Shown here one piece after another: positions 12,291 through 25,123 of a stretch of DNA of 64,000 nucleotides. This DNA comes from Sphagnum magellanicum. Its lineage: Eukaryota; Streptophyta; Sphagnopsida; Sphagnales; Sphagnaceae. The position numbers and the translations under genes are program-made. The notes under the pieces were generated by a model. That model saw only the letters and a program-made list of their open reading frames with translations, was not told where the DNA came from and did no database searches. The DNA is taken from positions 6,783,061 to 6,847,060 of the forward strand of contig CM038912.1 in assembly GCA_021904315.1 (NCBI GenBank). The letters are read 5' to 3'. Numbering within the stretch: the stretch's first letter is position 1; every line of letters begins with the position of its first letter.

Positions 12291-13835
12291 GTCTATATGA
12301 TAATTGTCTAAAAGCAAACCAGATATTATTACATAAATATATGTTGAATTGACTTTTTATGTCTTTGGTCACACATTGAAAGTCAAATATAAAAATTTGG
12401 CATTACTTATTTATTGGTAATTTTCTCCAATTCTAGCAATTGAAATGTCAACTTGTTGTTGAGGGTAGACTGGTTATTGTGCACAATGAATCATTGAACA
12501 CCCACAAACACTACTGCAATTCATAGGTTCAAGCATCATGGGTATGGAGTTAAATTTGCACAAAACCTTTTGATCACAATCCCAAAATAAATATTTAAAT
12601 ATATCATCAGTGCTTTTGATTGATAGCTTGTTATTTACAAGTTCTACAAGTGTGGATATATATTGGAATTTTAAAGAGAAGTTCTCACAACAACAACAAC
12701 ATTTTGATGAATTTTAAAAGCTCAACTTTCTATTTTTGTTTTGAGACCTTGTGTTTAAAACTTCATGAGAGACGAGCTAATAGTTTAGTTAGTGGTATGT
12801 GTGGCTTTCACTAATTATACAAAACCCCCAAGTCTCATTTCAAGTCTTAATTTTAGACATGGAGAAAATCCCTTTTCCAACGTATAGTTTATTGGAGTAG
12901 TCACATGCTCTAGTTTCTATCGTGAGGAAAATTTGGGCTTGTTCATTGTGTAAACACTTGTGCAATGCATGTGGGTGCTTACAAGGGTTATATGAAACTA
13001 TATATAATGTTGTCACCAAATCACGCATTTGCTTACAACATTGTTGTACTTCATCATCAATTTCATATAATGTTTTTCACAACTTGACAATCTTTCAAGA
13101 ATTTTTTTTAGGTCTTGAAAAAGACCTTGCAACAACTTTCTTTTATTCATTTTGTTGAACTATTGATTGCTTAAATCACAAGTTATAATAATGAAAATGG
13201 GAACACTAGTATTAAGGTGATTAACGTTGAGATGTACATGATATCAATTTTTTAGCTAGGATGACACATTCAATAACGTGGAACATCAACTACACAAATG
13301 GAGGTATGAGATTTTGGTTGTTGACATTTCTTCCATATTTCCTCCTTAATATGTTTTTAAAGCCATCACAATAACAACCCCTCCCCAAATGCTCTTCAAT
13401 TGTAATGGTGGCAATTAGTGATGTGCCACTCGAATTGACAACAAAAAATGTTTTTCCTAAGGCTACACCTTCCTTGAAGAATGCAACATCTTAAATATCC
13501 ATAAATGAATTTGAACATCAATTACACACATGAAATATCAACATTTGAGTGCTTGACATGTTTCCTCCATATTTTTTCTTTAGTTCGTTTCCAAGGGCAT
13601 TACAACCATAGCCATTCATTTCAAATGAAAAATATTTGAATTTTTTTATTAAATAACATGTCAATTACCATTAGTTGGAAAAAAATATTCAAACACATGA
13701 TTTGTAAATGGAAAAACCTTTATGGGTAATACAAGAATAAATACATAAATATTTTTCATATCTTCAACCTTCATTTGATTTAGGAATTTATCTTATATAA
13801 TACATCTTTCTTCCAATATATCATAATTTTATGGA
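12291..13835. other. Gene-free stretch
   Basis: Only short ORFs (up to 78 codons), with no domain, splice series or transposon end recognised. Confidence 0.5.
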
Positions 13836-13839
13836 TAAA

Positions 13840-14900
13840 TTTTAACTTAGATGTATTCCATATAATTTTTTATGATGTATAATATTGGCTTAAACATTGG
13901 TTTAAATATATTGTTATTTATAACATATGGAGTAATAAAATATTTAAGTAATAATATTATGAAATTATAATTTTGATTCATTTTAATACATATAATATCT
14001 TCATATTTATTTAAAATGGGATAAGAGTTCATTAAATATATATATTAAATGCAATTTATATATATACCCATTGTTATGTATAATGCAATTTGTGCATGAT
14101 GATTTTTAGTTTTAAAGAAAAAATTTTAATTCAGAAAAAAAGTTATTGCATATTTATTAATGCATGTACATTGAATATCATTTCTAAGTAAATTGAAACT
14201 TAGTTCATAACATATCAAATAATGCCAATATTGAGTAATAATTTTGTGACGCTTTAATGTGTATTCCTTTTTGTATTATAATACATTCAAATATTTATTT
14301 TTTCATCTTTTATTAAAAGTAAAACACGTGTAGATTTTATTTGAATAAATGAATGGTACTTATGATTCAAAAAATAATAATGTTGCACAAACTATCAATT
14401 TTTAGTTTTAAAGATATTTTATTTGAAGTTTGAAATACAAGTTACAATATTATGTAAGTGTAGTCCTTGTAAATTAATTCTATGTAAAATCTAATTTACA
14501 ATGTATTAAATAATGACATAATTAATGTGTAAAACTATTATTATTATTCATTTCTAGAGATATAATATTTGCATAATTATTTTAACTTGGTAGAAATTTT
14601 AATTAAACATTAGATATAATTGAAATACATTTTCAAATTCATAAACAACAAGAATTGTTTAATGGACCAATGCAAAATGGTTAATATATGTAAATGAAGG
14701 TATTGCAAAATTAGCCACATTGTGCATGAACAAAGTTTTAAAGTGTAACTACAATACTTTCATTATGTTGTGATAATGCTATTAACCATGAGACATAAAA
14801 ATAAAGTTTTAAAAATTTTAACTAATTTTCAAAAATTCATTACAATTTGATATTTATACACCATTTTTATTTTTGGAATCACAAGTAACCATAGATTCAT
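13840..14900 (+). repeat. AT-rich repeat family Y/X, copy B (partial)
   Basis: Landmarks ATGATGTATAATATTGGCTT, ACCCATTGTTATGTATAATGC and CATATCAAATAATGCCA match copy A between about 13,850 and 14,240. A block X match (AAATGAAGGTATTGCAAAAT) follows at about 14,690. The sequence between is unmatched or too diverged to align by eye. Confidence 0.7.
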
Positions 14901-14969
14901 TCAAAAAAAAATTACATCTATTTTTTTAATGAAAGATTAATTTTTTAAAAACTTGAGTATAATTTAATA

Positions 14970-16080
14970 CAAAAGGGTATACACATTAAACTATTATAAA
15001 ATTATTGATCATATATGGCATTATTTGATATGTTATAAACTAAATTTCAATTTACATTGAAATAATATTCAATTACATGCATTACTAAAATATACAATGT
15101 AATAACTTTTTTTGGGAATTTTAGAATTCTCTCTAAAAATTTAAAAACATGAGAAAAAATTGCACTATACATAACAATGGGTTTATATATATTAAATTTA
15201 CATTTAGTATAAATTTTATTAAATTATTTTGGTATTTAAAATATATATTAAGATATTATATTTATTGAAATGAATAAAATTTTAATTTTAAGATATTATG
15301 AATTATATAACTTTTACTTGATATAAACAAAAATACATTTAAAGACCAATATTTAAGCCAATATTATACATCATTATGAAAAATTACATAAATAATTGTG
15401 TTACATATTTATAAAATATAAAATATAAACGATCTTTTATATGATTATTTTAGGTGAGAAATTAATTAATATATGTAAAAAAATCTATAAAATTAAATTT
15501 CAATCATACATGGGACTAATATATGGGAGAGGTATTGATTTTTATTAGTATGTGAAGCATTAAATAAAGGTGACATCATGTGGTATAATTTTATTTGTAA
15601 ACAACCATTAAAATCTTGTCAAATAATAAACTTTAAGTTTTTGTTTTCTTGAAATGAATTTGCAACTTTAAGAGGGGAAAACCATAAATATGTACATCAT
15701 TGGAAAAATGTTCAAATTAACTTGTAGTTTTTAATTTCAAGAAAATATGAATTCTAACATTAAGTTATAAATTACACATCAAACTTTAAACCATGAACCC
15801 CTCTACTATCAATGTGACCAATTTTTCATAACCTTCATGTTATACATATTAAATCATATTGTAAGGTGAACAAATAATTTTGAAAACATGAATTGCATGA
15901 TATATTGCAAGGGGATCAATTATTGAAAAAAAAACCTTATGTTTCATGGTGAATGCAAATATCCCAATACGATGCAAATATTGTATTTAAACTCCATAAC
16001 TTTGTTCAAGTAAAACCTTATGTCGTCAATGTGACCACCTTTGCAATACCCTCATTTACTTGAATCAATATGTATGGCAT
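14970..16080 (-). repeat. AT-rich repeat family Y/X, copy C (inverted)
   Basis: The reverse complement carries block X (16,080 to about 15,800) followed by block Y (about 15,780 to 14,970). Landmarks such as ATGTATGATTGAAAT, GATGTATAATATTGGCT and TTATGTATAGTGCAA are in the same order and spacing as copy A. Copies A and C therefore form inverted arms of roughly 0.8 kb about 3 kb apart. Confidence 0.8.
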
Positions 16081-16149
16081 GATATAGTGAACATGGAATA
16101 AATATTTAAAAAAACATTCATTTGTTTCATGGTTTATGATATCATTGCA

Positions 16150-16805
16150 AAATGATGTGAGTATTGCTTTCCTTCTAGGTTTTGCTAGGGTTATGCAATA
16201 TCCATCCAAGTTCTAAAAGATATGTTAAAGAACCCAAAGGATTTATGGGATATCTTGAAAGGGGTATTACATGTGAATTGAGTAATTATGGGCATTAACA
16301 ATACCCCTTCGATAGCCTGAACCAAAATAATTTAACCCATGGTGTTTGTAAAGTACCCTAATGAGGGTATTGTTTTCCTTCTAGGTTGTGGTATGGCTAT
16401 GCAATACCCCTCCACATTTCAATAGATATGGTATGTAGCCCAAGGATTTCTTATATACCTTGAAAGGGGTATTGCACATGCATTGAGTAATTATAGGCAT
16501 GAACAATACCCTTTCGATAGCCTGAACCAAAATAATTCAACCCATGGTGTTTACAAAATACCTCCATGAGAGTATTGCTTTCCTTCCAAGTTTTGGAATG
16601 GCTATGCAATACCCCTATAGGTTTCAACACATATGTCATGGAACCCAAAGGATTTTTTATATACCCTAAAAAAGGTATTGCATGTATGGATTGGGTAGTA
16701 ATTTTGGGCATGAACAATACCCTTCCAATAGCTTGAACCAAAATAATTCAGCCCACAGTGTTTACGTAATACCCTCATGAAGGTATTCTTTTCCTTCAAG
16801 GTTTG
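16150..16805 (+). repeat. About 206-bp tandem repeat, three and a part copies
   Basis: The landmark GTATTGCTTTCCTTC and its variants occurs at about 16,161, 16,367, 16,572 and 16,782. Each unit also contains GAACAATACCCTTCGATAGC and CTGAACCAAAATAATT. The 96- and 65-codon minus-strand ORFs here read through the units and are repeat by-products. The AATGAGGGTATTGC phrase links the array to block X of the AT-rich family upstream. Confidence 0.88.
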
Positions 16806-17430
16806 AACTTTGCATTTTTAGGAATCAAGAAAGGTTTTTTAATTTGAGTGCAATACTAGAATTATTTTTTTGACAATTTCATTAAACATACATATAGGAA
16901 TATGTGAGAATGTATTTTTAACCATTAACACAAGGCGGTGCAAAAAAAGAAAGTAAAATACCTTAATTTTTTTTTAAATGGGTGAAATGTGTTAAAAAAA
17001 TTTCACAAAAATGTCCAAGTTTGAAACAAACCCACAATAAAATGGGGAACATATCATAATGGTAAATATGTGGCTCCCTCAAAGATAAATTACTATTTTA
17101 ACATCCTAAAGTCCAAAACAACACCCTAATCAAAATGGGGATAAACTTTGGACTATCTATGTCATTATTAAAGGGGGATGGGATCCCATTGCCCCTCTTG
17201 TACCCTGTTGATGCAATTTCTTCATCCTAGGCATGTCGACTTGTAAATACCCCACGATTGGCCAATGCTACTTCCATAACATCAACCACAAGCACCTCCC
17301 TAGTGGTGCCTCAAACCCTAAAACAAGCAACACAATACAATAATTATTGCATATGAAACCTAAAACTTGAAATTCAAATAAAATTGAATATGGCATTGTT
17401 ATAACTTACAAAACATCAATCATTTTTTAT
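16806..17430. other. Gene-free stretch
   Basis: No ORF with recognisable features and no repeat boundary was seen. Confidence 0.5.
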
Positions 17431-17499
17431 TCATGGTATTACATAAGAAGGTCAATCTCATCATGCCACACCATCTTATTAAATGTAGACTTTTAGTCC

Positions 17500-18860
17500 C
17501 ACTACATCCAAATATCTTTAAACCCCTTTACATATATGGTTCGAATCATTTGAATCACAATTACAAGGTCCTCATCACATTCCACCTTGGCTTGCACATT
17601 GAAAACGATGGACCCCACACCCCATGCAGTCATGCCAAGAAGTTCAAGAATGTGGCTAGAGGCTAGTTTGAAAAGTGCAAGCTTAGGAACTTTAGGCATG
17701 CCTCACAAAACAACCTAAAGCTTATCCCAATCTAGGTTTACATGCCTCCTAGCCTTAGCAATTGTTTTTTTCTCATTGCGATAAAATTGGGCCAAAGGGT
17801 TATTCAAAACCCATGCATTCATGGCCACATTATTTTGATGCCTTGGGCTTTCTTCTCAAGTAGATGGGTGTTTGGGCTTGCTCGGCGCCATAACCACATT
17901 GTGGCATGCTCACAAATGTTGTACCAAGTTGTACTTAGTGATATAGGATGCATCACACCCATCAACATTGCAAGCGCACTTAATACCATCCCTTGCCCAA
18001 TGGACACCTTCTATAAAAACTGCAAAAGGGGCAATCGCATTTGAAACCAAAAAAACAATAAATAATAAACTTAATGTGATAATTAACATTCTAGATGAAA
18101 GTTAACCCACATATGATAAAGGTATTGCATAGATAGATAAAAAATCAAAGAGAAAAATGAGGGTATTACACAAAAATATAAAGGATAAAAAACATGAGAT
18201 GAAGATATTGAACATAAAGATAAAATATCAACAAGAAAAGATGAGGGTATTGCTAAAACCTAGTATTCAAATTTGTAAAAAATGAATCTAACCCTAGAAA
18301 AAACAATATCACTTACAAATCCTTGAGGTATTACTTAAAGATTTTGAACAAAAACAAATGCCACACCCACCCTCTCATATGGAGAAGGAAGATGGGGCAC
18401 ATGTTTAACAACCACAACTAACGGGTTCAATTAATGAAGGTATTGCACCCAAACTTTTGACAAAAAATACCCCCACCATCCTCTCTACTAGAAAGATGGA
18501 CGGGGCAATTAATTATAATAAGTAAAATTCAATATGTCACCTCGATCAATATCAACAACCTCATTTGCATTCTGTTGCTCTAGCATTGGAATAAAATCTA
18601 TAGTCTTTTGTTCCACTATGTTCAAAATTATTTTCACCAAATCCACTTCAATTTTAACAACATTTGCTATAGATGTTTCCACAACATCAACACTTGCTCA
18701 CACTTGTTCTCCATTGATCGTGCTTGGAGCCAATGCATTTTCAACATTCATTTGCACTTGTCCTCCATCCCTTGCCTCCAAATCTCCTTCACTCCTCAAA
18801 CCCCACATGCCATCCACATCATCAATTGTAGCTTGTTGATCAAATGCATCAGTCGTTATT
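17500..18860 (-). pseudogene. Broken ORF with C2H2 zinc finger, probably transposon-derived
   Basis: Read on the minus strand, the segment from 18,050 to 17,500 gives interrupted but coherent protein in two adjoining frames. First comes a Cys-rich piece (CPFCSFYRRCPLGKG). After a frame change, a finger CNVDGCDASY...HL-stop-ACH follows, with C-x4-C and H-x4-H spacing (about 17,985-17,903), where a stop codon interrupts the spacing between the two histidines. Then comes a basic region and a hydrophobic segment around LGMTAWGVGS. Upstream on the same strand (about 18,840-18,530) lies another nearly open stretch, acidic and valine/isoleucine-rich, with one stop. Stops and at least one frame change exclude a working protein. 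BED- or C2H2-type fingers at the front of long ORFs are common in plant transposon proteins, so an element remnant is likely; the superfamily is not identified. Confidence 0.5.
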
Positions 18861-19185
18861 TTTTTAAGTGTTTGCATCTAAAAAAAAGATCAAAAAACAA
18901 AATAAGGACCACCACCAACACTAGCTAATTCATTTTCTAGTTCTAGAAACAAAAAAAACCATCACCAACTACATTATCATAATTCAGGTCATCGCATCTC
19001 TGTAGGTAGCAACAAAGAAAAACCATAAAGAGGAGCACATGCCTTCCTGCAAGTAGCAGCAAACACACACAAAATAGTTGAAGACTTGCAATTCTCCAAA
19101 AAAAATGCCGATGAGCAAAAACTCATTGGGGAATTCATTGGACAAAGGAGACAACTCAAAAGAAATCACAATTGATGAGACAAGT
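18861..19185. other. Intergenic spacer leading into the 60-bp array
   Basis: No gene recognised. A diverged first unit of the array below may start near 19,090. Confidence 0.4.
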
Positions 19186-19189
19186 GCCA

Positions 19190-19915
19190 GATAGACCATC
19201 AAAATCCAAAAACAAATGGATGATGAACTAAAGTTCATTAGCATTACCCCTGGATAGAAGAGCATACTAAAAAAAAAAACCAACAAGCTTCAGCTTGTTG
19301 ACGTCCTCCTTGACATAGGAGCACATTAAAAAAATGGCCAATGAACTAAAGCTCATTGGCGTCCCCTTTGGATAGAGGAGCAATCTAAAAAGAAAAGGCC
19401 ACATTTGTTGGTGTCCCCTCTGGATAGAAGAACACACTAAAAAAAATGTTTAATGAACTTCAACTCGTGAACATCCCTATTTGACAAAAACACACATTAG
19501 AAAAAAAAAGTGAACAAGCTTCTTTTCGTCAACGTCCCTTTGGGTAGAAAAGCACATTAAAAAAAAAGGTTGACAAGTTTTAGTTGGTTGATATCCCCCC
19601 TAGATAGAAGAACACACTAAAAAAAATGGCTAATGAGCTTCAGCTCATTAGCATCCCCACTAAATAGACGACCACACTCAAAAAAAATGCCCCCCCCTCT
19701 CCCCTTCAACAAAGGAGCACATTTTTAAAAAAAAACCAACGAGCTTTAAATCATCAACGTCCTCCCTGGACAAAGCTGCACCCTCAAAAAAAAAGTTCCA
19801 ACAAGCTCAAATTCATTGGCACCCCCCTAGATAGAAAAGCAAATTCAAAAAAAATGCAAACAAGCTTAAGCTTGTTGGCATCCCCCATTGATAAAGGAAA
19901 AAACTCAAAGAAAAA
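19190..19915 (+). repeat. About 60-bp tandem array, roughly twelve units, most with a dyad
   Basis: The landmark ATAGAAGAGCACACT and its variants recurs near 19,252, 19,313, 19,373, 19,425, 19,488, 19,543, 19,605, 19,664, 19,709, 19,769, 19,831 and 19,890. Most units also carry a small inverted repeat, for example CAAGCTTCAGCTTG and AATGAGCTTCAGCTCATT, followed by a C-rich phrase (GTCCCCCCTGGATAG) and an A-run. Units are 45-62 bp and imperfect. Confidence 0.85.
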
Positions 19916-22900
19916 AAAGGGAGAAGGAAACTTACCTCCAAGTTCATGGGCTCTTCATGTTTTGCAAGTTCCACCTTTTCCCATGCTTCAAATTGTCCCC
20001 TTTCAAACTTTGAAGTTGGTCCCTTCTTCACGCTCTTCAAGCTTTTGAAGCTTTGAAAGCCCTCAACCCAAATGCCCATGTTGTCCATGTTTTTCAAGTG
20101 TTGGCGATGGAAGGGAGTGCAAATGAGGGGTGAGCTCAATGAGGGAGGTTGATGGGTTGGTAGGAGGAAGGGCTTTAGGTAGGTTGGAGGGGGTAGGTAA
20201 GAGTTCCCAAAAAACAATTGGTGGCAAGGGTGGCAAGAAAAAAAATCAAAAGGAGGCCTAGGAAAAAAAAACTATGATCTGGGAAAAAAAAGTACGAAAA
20301 AAAATTTAGATCAAGGGAAAAAAGGTCCAAAAGAAAAAAAAATATTGACCAAGTAAACTAACCCATGGGGGGGACACTTTCATCCCATCCATGAAATCCC
20401 AAAATGGGATTTTTTGGATGGTGCACTAGTGGGTGTTGGGTCATTCAAGCCCAATCTATTGGCCTAATAAAGTGCCACATGCTTTGTACCTGTTAAACCC
20501 ACAAAAATCACCACATGCTTTGGTTTATTTTTATCTAGTGGCAGATATAGGTCCAATCTGTCCAACATAGACCATTCATGCAACAATTGAGTTTTCCTTA
20601 CCAACCTAAGTTGGCATGCTTGATATTGAATAATAGACATAATTCAATACATTATTCAGAGATCAAGTGGGTTTTAATATCCGCATGGTTCACATTGTTG
20701 CGAAACTCCTTGAACCAGTTATATTGCATGGACCATGTGATTGATAGTTTTGTGACCCAAGAGGAGAATGCTTATGTTGTGGCATTGTGGCGACAACAAA
20801 TTAATGAATGGTTTTTCCTCTAGTCGGTATGCAAGTTCATATAAACAGATGGAAAAAAAGAAAAAGCTTCAATCAATCAATCACATATGTGGTGAAGATG
20901 TCTTCTTCCTTCATGCAAAATATTAGGTTGCAATGGATCTTGCTTGAGCAATCCCCAGATTCACTAGAAGATAATCTCGGTTTCCTTCCATCCATTGATA
21001 GTTTCATTTCATTAATTGTAGTGTCCCTTTTGATTCCAAAGTTCCCATAGCTTAATTTGGTGTAAGAGCAACATGTAAACCCAAGTTTGAAGCCTTTCGA
21101 ATTCAAACGAACATCAAGTGCACACATGTTGGCGAGACTATGTTTTTATGCCGATCATCTATTGTGAGAATCAAGTTTGCTCCTTTCAAAAGGCTGAATT
21201 TTTGGACACAAAGGTTTCATTCACTGCGAGCAATAACCGTGTTGTTTCAACTTGTTTTTGAACGCAATCCCAACCTAGTGTAGTCTTGTTATTTGGTGAA
21301 AGAATTGTGTCTCATTTTGATTATTTAACTGAATGTAGCAATATTTAGGATTTGTCTCGAAGTGATGAAAGCTATACCTCGGAATCCAAAATGCTCTTTG
21401 TTGCGATGGTGTTTGGCTAAGTGAAATCCCAAGCAATCTATAACACTAATCACGGAGACTCCACATCAACTCCAAGCTTTGCTGCAAAAACAAAAGTACT
21501 ATTTAGTCAGACATTCCATTCAAACATTAATTTACATGGCAAGAAACACATCATAACTAACACTTCAACAAACAAGAAGGCTACATTCATTTGAGTTCCA
21601 CATACATTTTGTAGAAAGAAAGATACTAACCCAAGGGTTTAGGGTTTAGGGCACAATAAAAAATTGATATAACAGAGAGGTAGTGTGTGATTTAATCCCA
21701 TTCTCCATTACATGTAGAGAAAAAAATTATTTGTTTTTCTTGATCATGTAAAGTTCAACAATAGCAAAGAATTGTGAAGTTACTTCTGAGATAAAATGTT
21801 GTATAAGATTTGAAATATAAATTACTAAATGATGATGTCCATATTCGAAGCAGTTCTAAAGTGGCATGGACCTTCGATGTTGACATGTCTACTGAAATCA
21901 CTGCATACAAAGTTGAAAGGAATCTATAAGTGCATAACACATTGTCACATGCAATTCACGAATTGGAGCAATTGGTTGAAAAAAAACCGGTTGTCCAAAC
22001 AACAAGGAGTGTGGGGTTGAATTTGATCATTTATCATCACATACATCTCACACGTTGCAACCATTACATGTTTATTATTTCAAGTCATTCAAAATTGCAT
22101 TCCAACATACAAAGATGTCTAGACATTACCAAACAAAGGGAAAGGTATGAAAAAAAAAGATTTGGCACAATGGGTCTCATCAGCTCTGAAAAAAGCTCTT
22201 ACACCAAGCAACATCCGAAAGGCTTTGAAACAACAAAAATATGGCCATTGAACCCCAACATAATGCAAGGTTAAATGCATTTGTCTGAAAACTTTAAAAA
22301 TGTACAAGAACCAATTAACATAAAATTATGATTTGATGAGGTTCAATTAACAAAAAACATTGTTGAGCAAAGGAACGCACTCCACGTGGCAATTTGGGCT
22401 AGACTTCCAATCCACTTTTGCGTTGTTCCATTTTATGGTTTGATGCCTTTGTATGCCACCACAAGAATTAGTTGTAATGATTTGCTCAAACTAATTCGTC
22501 CTTGATTAGAAAAAGACAATCCCAATTGAGTTTTACATCTCACCCATTTGTTAATAATAAGAATTTTTTCACATATTTAATTTATGAAAAATATTGGGTA
22601 AATTCAACAAACTATCCATTTAAGGTTCATCTACCTTAAAAATAGGTTTGACACCCACTATTGATTTAACAAGTTGCATTACGAAAATTGAATCTAAATA
22701 TTTGGAACCAATCAACATTAATATATGGTGATATCAAGTACCAAACTAAATATTTGGTATATAAAACCTTACAAAAACCTTAGTACATATATTGATGTTA
22801 TTTGTTTCAAAATTCCAAATTAGTATGACCTTGGGCAATATTACAATAATCTAACTACCATTACTTGTTTGGTAAAGGAAGGGTCCATGAGGTAATACCA

Positions 22901-22947
22901 ACCTCATACCCCTACATGTTTGGTGAGGACCTAAAATATTACCAACT
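19916..22947. other. Long stretch without a supported gene
   Basis: About 20,580-21,130 is somewhat richer in G+C and holds overlapping ORFs of 80-84 codons on both strands with no domain. It could be an old captured gene fragment, but nothing decides the strand. At 20,416-20,452 GGATGGTGCACTAGTGGGTG resembles one end of the miniature elements described below, with no partner end found. TTTAGGG occurs twice in a row near 21,640. Confidence 0.4.
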
Positions 22948-23326
22948 TCATACCAAGGGGCCATAGTGAACCAACACCCACTAATGCACCATCAAGGATG
23001 GATGACATGTGATTAAGAAACAATTTTCTATTGGGTTTTAGTTCCTTAGTTAACCATGGTGGTTAATTCAATTGCTTTATTTAATGCATACCAACTAAGT
23101 AGATAGTAAAAACAACCCCTACATATTATGTATAAATTATCAACTTACTTAGTAGTCCCTTATTTTGTTACCTAAATGTCTATATGTTAGACCTACTTGT
23201 TATGTATTGGATTACCAAGATGAAACTTAGTAGTAACTAAGTTCAAAATCATCCGCAATTGAATCATAATGGGCATCCAATGGATGGTGCATTGGTGGGT
23301 GTTGGTTCAATGTGGTCATACCAAGG
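22948..23326 (+). mobile_element. Miniature inverted-repeat element, copy 1 (MULE-like)
   Basis: The element proper is 22,959-23,315 (357 bp). It starts GGCCATAGTGAACCAACACC and ends with the near reverse complement GGTGGGTGTTGGTTCAATGTGG, so the terminal inverted repeats exceed 30 bp. The 11-bp word TCATACCAAGG lies on both sides (22,948-22,958 and 23,316-23,326) as target duplication. Long inverted repeats with a 9-11-bp duplication point to Mutator-like elements; hAT (8 bp) fits less well. No ORF. The interior aligns along its whole length with the reverse complement of 43,976-44,357. Confidence 0.9.
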
Positions 23327-25030
23327 CATACCAATATCAAATATATGCATGTCTCATACCAACCAATAAATAGCTTTTGGACCTAAATGCTAGGACTAAT
23401 ATGGCATGAAAACTTATAAAAATATTCAATGCCAATACATTTATGGTATGAAACTTTGAAAAGGATCCAACACATGTAGGTACCAAACTAATATTGAATT
23501 TTTAAAAATATTGTGTGAAGGACCAAACAAAAACTCAAGAAAAGGAATATGTAGATTTGGTGAAATTAATCACTTGGGCAATGAAAGAGAAATAAAATAT
23601 TTTATTGATGGACAAGACATGAAACAATATCATGTCTTGATATTTAGGTGCATTGCATAGGTCACAACATGAATGAACTTGCCTTATTTGTTGGGCATTA
23701 TTAATTTTTGGAAAAGGACTATCACCTCCAAGCAACAATAATGGGCATTATGGTAAATTGTGTTGTTTCCAATATAGTTTCTTTGCATCAAATTTTAATT
23801 GTGTTTAGATTGAATTGGTTTCAATTATGGTTAGCCATTTATTTAAAACCTATTGTCGTAATAACTTGAGTTTTTTAATAGTTGATGTTCATCCTTTTGA
23901 AAGGCAAGGATTTTTTCCTTCTTTGGTTCAATTCACTCACTTTCATTAATTTGTGTGCAAATAAGTTTTTTTTTTCCCCCTCAATTGTTATATTTAATTT
24001 TGTTCACAAATTAACCTTTATGTTGTCATTTCACTTATTTTGTTTGTTTCCTTTGTGAATGATTTTTTTTTCCCTTTCAATCCATAGATGTTCATGACAA
24101 TCTTGTTCTCTTCACAAATAATATCACTTTTTTCTATTCTTCAATGAAAATAATAATAATAAATCAAATAAAATTTCAATGACAATTTTTTTTTACAAAC
24201 TAGTATCTGGGAAATTTTCCATAATCCTTCAAATGTTCATCCTTGGATAATTCCAAAGATAATTTCAAAGACAACTATCTCATTCTTTTTTGAATAACTA
24301 CCTATTTCATTCCTTTTCCCTACCCACCAAGATGGATATTAAAAAAAAATTAACATGTGCCTTTTCATGTCCATCATATCTATGTTAATTTATTTTAAAC
24401 TTGACATTGACACAAGTAATGATCAACTATTGGAAACCATATGAAAACACAAAAACAAGGGGGAAAAAGTCAATAGTCACTAATAGTGCACATCAACATG
24501 GAGCCCAAGTTGATAAGAATGACTACTTGATGTTCATCTTTCAAAAGAGAGTTTTTTTTCACTAACAACTTATTGACATGTGACTTTGAGTGAAGTTTGG
24601 TTGGAAGTTTTGAATTAGATGAAAAAAAGATTAAGGTTGTAAAATGACTAGAATGCAATCATGGAATGTCATGGAGTTGAGTTTGATGGTTTAAAATGAA
24701 AAAAAGTTATAATGATATGCACAACTTGGTTGAACATGCTAATTGTGAACATGAAGGAGAAATGGTTGTGGGTTTTATGAGGTGGAATCTTTCATATTTG
24801 TTACATTTGCTTATGAATGTTTGGTAATTGATTATATTTATGTCCAATATTTTAAGAATGATGGTGCAATGGTGTAAGGTAACATCCTTGGAATGAGATG
24901 TTTTTGAAAGGTTCAGTCACCCTAAAGTGTTAGAAATACTTCTTCCTAAAAACACCCCACTTTAAGGGTGATACTGTTTGTGAAGTTTGATTCTCAAATT
25001 GAACTCAACAAACCACCAAGATGTGTTACT
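23327..25030. other. Gene-free stretch
   Basis: Only short ORFs without motifs. No transposon ends recognised. Confidence 0.5.
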
Positions 25031-25033
25031 ATT

Positions 25034-25123
25034 ATATATGGTGAACTTTTCCACTTGCATTAAAAAAAATAAAAAAATAAAAATGTAATGACTTCCATGC
25101 AAGTGGAAGAGTTCATCATATGA
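25034..25123. repeat. Short hairpin with 23-27-bp arms
   Basis: GGTGAACTTTTCCACTTGCA (within 25,034-25,060) pairs with TGCAAGTGGAAGAGTTCATC (within 25,097-25,123) with about two mismatches or G:U pairs. The loop is A-rich, about 36 nt. Size and pairing resemble a small-RNA precursor, but no expression evidence exists here. Confidence 0.6.

Noticed and set aside
21635-21655. Telomere repeat array
   Set aside because: Only two TTTAGGG units; the tracts at 31.3 and 59.5 kb are also out of register. These are common words in plant DNA, not interstitial telomeres.
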